Notes under the pieces: model-generated
What the model was told of the DNA's origin: nothing
Databases searched by the model: none
What the model saw: only the letters and a program-made list of their open reading frames with translations
NCBI RefSeq assembly: GCF_000336815.1
Contig: NZ_AOLG01000051.1
Coordinates: forward strand, 1 to 48,821
Length of the DNA stretch: 48,821 nt
Direction: 5' to 3'
From: Haloferax prahovense DSM 18310
GTDB lineage: Archaea; Halobacteriota; Halobacteria; Halobacteriales; Haloferacaceae
Shown here: positions 44,469 to 48,821 of the stretch, one piece after another
Layout: each line of letters starts with the position of its first letter
How positions within the stretch are numbered: the stretch's first letter is position 1
Translations under genes and position numbers: made by a program

Positions 44469-44741
44469 TCACTTGAGGCCGAGAATCCACTCGCACTTCC
44501 CGCAGGGCGTCTTGCCCGTTCGCTTGGCCTCGGCGCGAGTAACCTCGACGAACCGGCCGTCGCTGTGGCCGCCGCAGACGATTTCGCCGTCTTCGTCGAG
44601 TTCGTGATACGCGTAGCCGCCGGTGTACGCGCCGTTGGGGGTCGTTGCGACGCGGTCGTCGTCGTCGCGGGTGTCCTGCGCAGCGAGTTCGGTTCGCTGC
44701 TCGCTCGTGGGTTTCTGGTCGATGTGCTCTCGCGTCGGCAT
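44469..44741 (-). CDS. Small protein with possible zinc site
   Basis: The 90 residues start at MPTREHID. The N-terminal half is acidic and disordered (about 1-40). The C-terminal half contains YAYHELDEDGEIVCGGHSDG and TPCGKCEWILGL, giving three Cys and one His positioned for a zinc finger-like site. The start at 44741 is preferred to an ATG 12 bases earlier because it gives the compact N-terminus. Function is unknown; small zinc-finger proteins are numerous in haloarchaea. Confidence 0.72.
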   Translation of the reverse strand: MPTREHIDQKPTSEQRTELAAQDTRDDDDRVATTPNGAYTGGYAYHELDEDGEIVCGGHSDGRFVEVTRAEAKRTGKTPCGKCEWILGLK

Positions 44742-44902
44742 CCGTGCAGACACACTCGCCCGGCCGCATATGTTTATTTCGGCCCCGACATGACGTGAGG
44801 AATCATCATGGATGTCGGCGGCGGCGCGCGATGGGTCCTTGCCACTCGAGTGCGTCGAACTCGTGCGGACTTCGTTCGATGATTACACAAGTGTCCGGCT
44901 TG

Positions 44903-44949
44903 ACGAGACGCCTACGTCTCGTTCGCTCACGAGGGCACCGCGCTCGTGA
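44903..44949. repeat. Two adjacent perfect hairpins
   Basis: ACGAGACG-CCTA-CGTCTCGT (44903-44922) is a perfect eight-base stem with a four-base loop. Four bases later TCACGAG (44927-44933) pairs with CTCGTGA (44943-44949). They lie in a non-coding gap of about 300 bases and may belong to a repeated element, a small RNA or a protein-binding array. Confidence 0.45.
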
Positions 44950-45055
44950 ACGCTGTCTCTCTCCCTTCAGTCGCTCCGATCGCAGCTTAAGCAAGTTCCC
45001 TCGCGCCTCAATTCAAGTGAAGGTCTTTACCGGAGTGGGGCGATGTCCCCGAGAG

Positions 45056-45379
45056 ATGAGCCGGACGCTCGAACTCTCTGGGACGTGGCTCAGCTATCTG
45101 CTGTCTGCGTTCCAGTTGACCGCGCTCGCGTTGGCCCTCGTGTTCGTCGTGCCCAGACTCGAGTACCCCGTCAACATCTTCTTGGGCGGGCTGTTCGCCG
45201 TGGTCGTCCTCGCGTCGGTGGTCGCGCTGTGGCGACGCGCGGCCGGTCAGGACGGGGGTCGTCAGCTCGGAACCGCAGAAGACATCACCTATGACCCGTT
45301 TGCCGACCCCGGGCAGGCCGCCCGCGATAGCTGGGAGAAGGCCGTTCGGCGGCTCCCTGGGTCCGACGACGACGAGTGA
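45056..45379 (+). CDS. Small two-helix membrane protein
   Basis: The 107-residue protein starts MSRTLELSGTWLSYLLSAF, with two membrane helices (about 12-32 and 40-60) and an acidic cytoplasmic tail with RQLGTAEDITYDPFADPG. A longer upstream frame has no sensible N-terminus, and the helices begin soon after this ATG. Function is unknown. It runs convergent to the halogenase gene, ending 40 bases from its stop. Confidence 0.75.
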   Translation: MSRTLELSGTWLSYLLSAFQLTALALALVFVVPRLEYPVNIFLGGLFAVVVLASVVALWRRAAGQDGGRQLGTAEDITYDPFADPGQAARDSWEKAVRRLPGSDDDE

Positions 45380-45418
45380 GCCACAGTCCTCGGTGCCGCT
45401 GTAGCCGTGTTCATGGGG

Positions 45419-47125
45419 TCACGCCATCTCGGGAACGGGGAAATCGAACAGTTCCGCTCGAAGCTGTTCGGGGGAGTCGGTCTTCCCCCACTGAATGAGT
45501 TTCCCCACCAGTTCGGGGTCGGAGAAGTCGACGTGTCGCGCCCGCTCGTCGCCCCAGTCGTAGACGTGCTTCGGGAGCCAGTCCGCTCGCCGCAGTTCCG
45601 CGAACAGCAGACCGGCGGCCTCGTCAACGCTCGCGTCGCCCGCCCGATAGGCGTCCAGTATCTCGCCCATCCGTCGGTGTATCTGGGTTTTCTGCGGGAC
45701 GAACGGCGCGCCATCGCCCGGCGAGGGTTCCGCGAGGAGCGAGTCGAACTCGGCGGGCTGTCCCGACGCGAGGTAGTTGAAACAATGCCGCTGGATGTAC
45801 AGGTCGTGAAACAGGACCTGTCCCAGCCACATCTGCGTCCACGCGTTCCAGAGCCGGAAGTCGCCCATCGACTTGTACGCGTTGCTGATGATTCGGTCGT
45901 TGGTCGCGAGTTGACGGCGGTGCATCTCGTCGATGGGCGCAAAGCGCGCCGCCGAGAACTCGCCGTCTTCGAACGCGTCCAGCAGCAGGTTGGTCGACAC
46001 GAAGACGGATTCGAGGGTGTTCACGAGCCCGACCGCGTAGAGGGGGTCGACGAAGCCGTACGTGTTGTTGGTCAGGTAGTGTCGGTGCCCCGCGGACTGA
46101 CTGGCGGTCCGTTGCAGTCTCCCGGTTCGAGTCCACGGTCGCACCGTCGTCGCCGACGCGAGGTGGCGTTCGATATCGGGGAAGTCGGCGATGATTCGTC
46201 GGGCCGCTCGCTCGGCGCTGACCGACTCGTCTGTGGGGTACTGCGTTCGGTCGAGTACCAACCCGAGACTCGCTTTGTTCGTCTCGGAGCGCTCGAAGTT
46301 GTCGAAGGGAATCACCCACATCCAGCCCCCGTCGAACACGTGGTGGAGCGTCCCGTCGTGGAGACGGTTGGACTGTCCGGGGCGGGCGGATTCGTCGAGT
46401 ATCTCGTCGAACGGAGCGAGTCCTTCGACGTGCGTGAAGATGGCGCGCGAATCCGTCTCCAACTCCGGGGCGTCCTCGCGATACCCCATCTCGTCGGCGA
46501 GGACGGAGTTCCCGCCGGTCCCGTCGACGTAGAACGCCGCCTCGATACGACCACAGTCGGTCGCCACCGACACCTCGTCTTGACCGATGTCCACGCCGGT
46601 GATTTCGGTCTCGTCGAGGTATGCCACGCCGTAGCGCCGGGCGGCCTCGACCAGATAGTGGTCGACCTCCGAACGCAGCAGATGGCTCTCGCTGTAGAAC
46701 GGCAGGCTCGGCGGAATCAACTGGTGATTGTGGTCCGCCGCGACCGGGCGGTCGGGTTCGTGGTACGCAAAGCCGATGGAGTGTTTGATGCCGCACGACG
46801 GCGTGACGTTGTCGACGATGTCGTTCGTGTCGCTGAGGTACTGAATTTCCGGGATACCGTGGTACTCCCCGAGAATCCACATCCACATCGAACTCTGCGG
46901 GAGCATCGCCTCGCCGACGGCGAACCGTGGATGCGACCCGGCTTCGAGCATTACCACGTTGAGGCCGCGTTTCCCCAGAATCATCGCGGTGAGCGACGCC
47001 GCCATCCCGGAGCCGCCGACGATGACGTCGTAGGAGTCCGTCGGCGACGACTCACCGGCGGCCCGGTCATCGCGTCGTCCGTGCTGTCGGTTCCCGGTTG
47101 CGTCGGTCGAACCTGTCCCGTTCAT
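45419..47125 (-). CDS. Flavin-dependent halogenase-like FAD oxidoreductase
   Basis: The 568 residues have an N-terminal FAD-binding GGSGMAAS motif (37-44), the halogenase-family HPRFAVGEAMLP block (65-76), and the hallmark WxWxIP in GGWMWVIPFDN (Trp268, Trp270, Ile272, Pro273). Known flavin-dependent halogenases chlorinate or brominate aromatic substrates using reduced FAD and chloride. The catalytic lysine of PrnA-type enzymes follows the GEATxP motif by three or four residues; the nearest aligned position here reads Met80, so activity as halogenase is uncertain and it may be a hydroxylase or reductase-like relative. The C-terminal 170 residues are helical. A FilR1-like regulator gene precedes it on the same strand, with a triple repeat in the gap. 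Confidence 0.82.
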   Translation of the reverse strand: MNGTGSTDATGNRQHGRRDDRAAGESSPTDSYDVIVGGSGMAASLTAMILGKRGLNVVMLEAGSHPRFAVGEAMLPQSSMWMWILGEYHGIPEIQYLSDTNDIVDNVTPSCGIKHSIGFAYHEPDRPVAADHNHQLIPPSLPFYSESHLLRSEVDHYLVEAARRYGVAYLDETEITGVDIGQDEVSVATDCGRIEAAFYVDGTGGNSVLADEMGYREDAPELETDSRAIFTHVEGLAPFDEILDESARPGQSNRLHDGTLHHVFDGGWMWVIPFDNFERSETNKASLGLVLDRTQYPTDESVSAERAARRIIADFPDIERHLASATTVRPWTRTGRLQRTASQSAGHRHYLTNNTYGFVDPLYAVGLVNTLESVFVSTNLLLDAFEDGEFSAARFAPIDEMHRRQLATNDRIISNAYKSMGDFRLWNAWTQMWLGQVLFHDLYIQRHCFNYLASGQPAEFDSLLAEPSPGDGAPFVPQKTQIHRRMGEILDAYRAGDASVDEAAGLLFAELRRADWLPKHVYDWGDERARHVDFSDPELVGKLIQWGKTDSPEQLRAELFDFPVPEMA

Positions 47126-47149
47126 GTTCCGTTTGACGGATAGGTCACG

Positions 47150-47158
47150 ATTATAGTC
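47150..47158 (-). promoter_or_regulatory. TATA element of the halogenase-like gene
   Basis: GACTATAAT on the minus strand is centred 29 bases before the ATG at 47125, so transcription should start one or two bases before the start codon. Confidence 0.65.
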
Positions 47159-47162
47159 ATCC

Positions 47163-47190
47163 CCTGAGATGGCGTCTCAGGACGTGAGAC
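47163..47190. promoter_or_regulatory. Triple half-site operator with 10-base phasing
   Basis: TGAGA (47165-47169), TCTCA (47175-47179) and TGAGA (47185-47189) are spaced exactly ten bases apart. They form two overlapping perfect inverted repeats: CCTGAGA-N5-TCTCAGG and GTCTCA-N5-TGAGAC. The array lies directly upstream of the TATA element of the halogenase-like gene, where archaeal activators or repressors bind. The regulator encoded at 47236-48024 is the obvious candidate ligand. Confidence 0.65.
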
Positions 47191-47235
47191 ACTACTTAGG
47201 TCGAAAACAGGTTCGCCTTCGTGTCTCCGCGTCGG

Positions 47236-48024
47236 TCACCGATACTCGGGACTCATCTCGCTCACGTCGAGCCGGTCCGCATCGCGCTTGTAGCGCCGAT
47301 AGAGGTCTACGGCCCACTCGCGCGCCTCGGGGTCGTCGGTCGTGACGGAGGCGACGGGCAGCGACGTCTCGTCGTCGAAGCCGCCGACGATGACCACGTC
47401 GTCGATGATGCCCATCGTGAACGGCAGTCCGGAGTGGGTGTACAGGGCGGGCGCTTCGGCCGACGCGATGGTATCGAACGCGTTCTTCGAGGCGTTTCGG
47501 TCCGCTTCGAGCGCCAGCGGCGTGCAGATTGCCTCGAAGTCCACGTCGTTTCGGGCGTGCTCGATGCCCCGTTCCGTAACCTTCGGTGGACACCCGGCGA
47601 CGACCAGACTCCGAGAGCGGTCGAACGACGCAAAGTGTTCGAGCCACGGCTCGATGGGCGCGTTCGGGTGCTGTGGCGTGGCGACATGGAGGTCGGCGTC
47701 GGCGAACAGGTGGACGTGGCGCGTGAACTCCGGCGCAGAAATCTGGGCGAGCAGGGGTTCTAACCGGTCGGCCGCCGCGATTGAGCGCTCGAATCGAGAG
47801 ACGGCGTCGGCCACGGCACAGCCGGCCCCCGTCGTCTGGTAGCCCGCCGCCGTCTGTTCGAGCAACTGCTCGTCCGTGAGCGCGGACGTCCACCGATAGG
47901 CCGTGGCACGCGAGATATCGAGTTCGTCTTGGAGCGTCGACCTATCGAGCGGTTCGTCTCGGGTCGCATCCAACAGCGGGGCCTGGTCCAGCAACTGGTG
48001 TGGGTCCCGTCCGTGAGGAGTCAT
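47236..48024 (-). CDS. Winged-helix regulator of FilR1/DUF1724 type
   Basis: The 262 residues begin with an HTH domain (about 1-65: STLQDELDISRATAYRWTSAL, TDEQLLEQTAAGYQTT) and continue into an effector-like domain (about 75-245: EFTRHVHLFADADLHVATPQ, VVAGCPPKVTERGIEHARND, LPFTMGIIDDVVIVGGFD). This two-part layout matches the haloarchaeal FilR1-domain regulators, where the domain was first noted in a methanogenesis regulator. The open frame extends far upstream, but the ATG at 48024 gives the usual N-terminus. The protein probably controls the halogenase-like gene 110 bases downstream, through the triple repeat in between. Confidence 0.85.
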   Translation of the reverse strand: MTPHGRDPHQLLDQAPLLDATRDEPLDRSTLQDELDISRATAYRWTSALTDEQLLEQTAAGYQTTGAGCAVADAVSRFERSIAAADRLEPLLAQISAPEFTRHVHLFADADLHVATPQHPNAPIEPWLEHFASFDRSRSLVVAGCPPKVTERGIEHARNDVDFEAICTPLALEADRNASKNAFDTIASAEAPALYTHSGLPFTMGIIDDVVIVGGFDDETSLPVASVTTDDPEAREWAVDLYRRYKRDADRLDVSEMSPEYR

Positions 48025-48112
48025 GTTCTCGGAACGACCCTTCGAACCGTAAGTGTACCTCCAGCCATGGCCCCGGAGGTTGTCGCCCTCGCTGACGTCG
48101 CTTTCGAACACG

Positions 48113-48493
48113 TCACCGAATCCGGTCGTGAATCTCGAGAACACCGAGCGACCACACGAGCGCGCCGGCCAGTCCGGGAAACGCCGATGCGTTCCCCAAG
48201 AGGCCGAGCCACTCCCCGTACAGGACCCCCGCGTTGAGGCCGAGGAAGAAGCCGTCGAACGACGCGAGGGTTTTCGCAGGGACTCCCGCGTAGCGTTCGA
48301 GGACGACGAGCCCACACAGGAGGACGAGCGTCCCGGCGAGGAGTGCCCCGCCGATGTGCGCGAACGAGGCCTGCCGGCCCACCGTCGACTCGACGTACCA
48401 AAACGGGCCGAAGGGCGCACCGAGAGCGACAGCGATGAGGGCGTACGTCCCGAGCCGTTTGCTCGTTTCGCCGAATGCGTGGGTGTCGGCCAT
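48113..48493 (-). CDS. Four-helix membrane protein, unknown function
   Basis: The 126 residues start MADTHAFGETSKRLGTYALI and have four hydrophobic segments (about 15-35, 44-65, 80-95 and 103-118) with small loops and a charged end (EIHDRIR). The composition suggests a small integral membrane protein. A longer frame upstream lacks a typical start. It lies 88 bases upstream of the regulator gene on the same strand, so it could be part of the same transcript. I do not recognise the family. Confidence 0.72.
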   Translation of the reverse strand: MADTHAFGETSKRLGTYALIAVALGAPFGPFWYVESTVGRQASFAHIGGALLAGTLVLLCGLVVLERYAGVPAKTLASFDGFFLGLNAGVLYGEWLGLLGNASAFPGLAGALVWSLGVLEIHDRIR

Positions 48494-48551
48494 GCCGTAC
48501 TTGTGTTTCGAGTTGGGTGGGGAAATACGTCGGTCCTTTGCCGTGGGGATG

Positions 48552-48701
48552 CTACTGGAGTCCCCGGCCGGGAGGGTCTCCGAGCAGTCCCTCACTCCGT
48601 ACCAGGATGTACAGGAGGATTGGGCCGGCGACCAGGAACAACAAAAACAGCAGGCCGATGAGCCCCTCGAGTATCGACTGTACGGGGAGCATGGTTCCCA
48701 T
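48552..48701 (-). CDS. 49-residue single-helix membrane protein
   Basis: Reading from ATG at 48701 to TAG at 48552-48554 gives 49 residues: a short N-terminus (MGTMLPVQSILEG), one strongly hydrophobic helix (LIGLLFLLFLVAGPILLYIL), then VRSEGLLGDPPGRGLQ. The opposite strand and other frames have no better candidate. It is a plausible small membrane protein like many found in haloarchaea, but with no known function. It is 58 bases upstream of the four-helix protein gene on the same strand. Confidence 0.55.
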   Translation of the reverse strand: MGTMLPVQSILEGLIGLLFLLFLVAGPILLYILVRSEGLLGDPPGRGLQ

Positions 48702-48821
48702 CTTTAGTCCGAGTCAGAAAAATCCACCTTCCAATGTTGGGTAGTGTGTCGCATCGGTACACCCGTCCATACTCCCGCAACAACGTGTCCGCTGTGGCCG
48801 TCGTCGCGTCGACTCCAAGTC

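Noticed and set aside
48024-48420. Upstream extension of the FilR1-type regulator
   Set aside because: The frame is open but its residues are Arg/Ser-rich and antisense-like to no coding sense; the HTH domain begins at the ATG 48024, and the region also overlaps the real membrane protein gene at 48113-48493.
1-48821. tRNA, rRNA, CRISPR arrays and intact transposase genes
   Set aside because: I looked for tRNA T-loops (GGTTCRAATCC), spaced direct repeats and transposase motifs and found no convincing case.

Overview
The window looks like chromosomal DNA of a haloarchaeon (class Halobacteria, probably Haloferax-like; the genus is inference). GC is high, almost every protein is Asp/Glu-rich, several genes have an archaeal TATA box about 27 bases before the start codon (leaderless transcripts), Tat-type lipoproteins are present, and several surface proteins end in a PGF-CTERM type anchor. 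The first 29 bases are a Nextera transposon mosaic end left by sequencing and are not genomic. No tRNA, rRNA, CRISPR array or intact insertion sequence was seen.

Layout. 30-3449: a cut upstream gene and a membrane protein on +, converging on a minus-strand operon of a small membrane protein, a DUF4350-like protein and a MoxR ATPase. 3570-6856: a divergent pair, a cohesin-type surface protein (-) and a subtilisin with a C-terminal dockerin (+). 6866-8489: DUF1616 membrane protein and a lipoprotein (-). 8668-16731 (+): a tight three-gene operon coding for a 1871-residue alpha-2-macroglobulin-like protein with an intact CxEQ thioester motif, a secreted dockerin protein, and a cohesin protein with PGF-CTERM anchor. 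27025-16893 (-): an operon with two very large FtsX/MacB-type permeases, one ATPase, a polytopic membrane protein, a stalked surface protein and a lipoprotein. 27217-35544 (-): another cohesin/CARDB/PGF protein, housekeeping-like genes (DUF502 and small hypotheticals), a cohesin/PGF protein, and a large secreted 5'-nucleotidase-like protein carrying both cohesin and dockerin but lacking most metal-binding histidines.

35545-44348 holds signalling genes: a two-HTH acidic protein, a receiver-PAS-PAS protein, a hybrid histidine kinase with a canonical LOV photosensor motif, an Lrp/AsnC regulator, a CPBP-family protein, a DoxX-like protein, and the C-terminal remnant of a second histidine kinase. 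44469-48821 has small proteins, a flavin-dependent halogenase-like enzyme, a FilR1-type regulator upstream of it, and two small membrane proteins.

The main idea: the left two-thirds is a cell-surface island in which dockerin-bearing secreted proteins (subtilisin, adaptor of the thioester protein, nucleotidase-like protein) each lie next to an anchored cohesin protein. I infer cellulosome-like non-covalent docking of effectors on the archaeal S-layer surface, including a protease and a thioester protein of a protease-trap family. The ABC permease operon may serve in assembly or release of these proteins; that link rests only on position and shared domain types.
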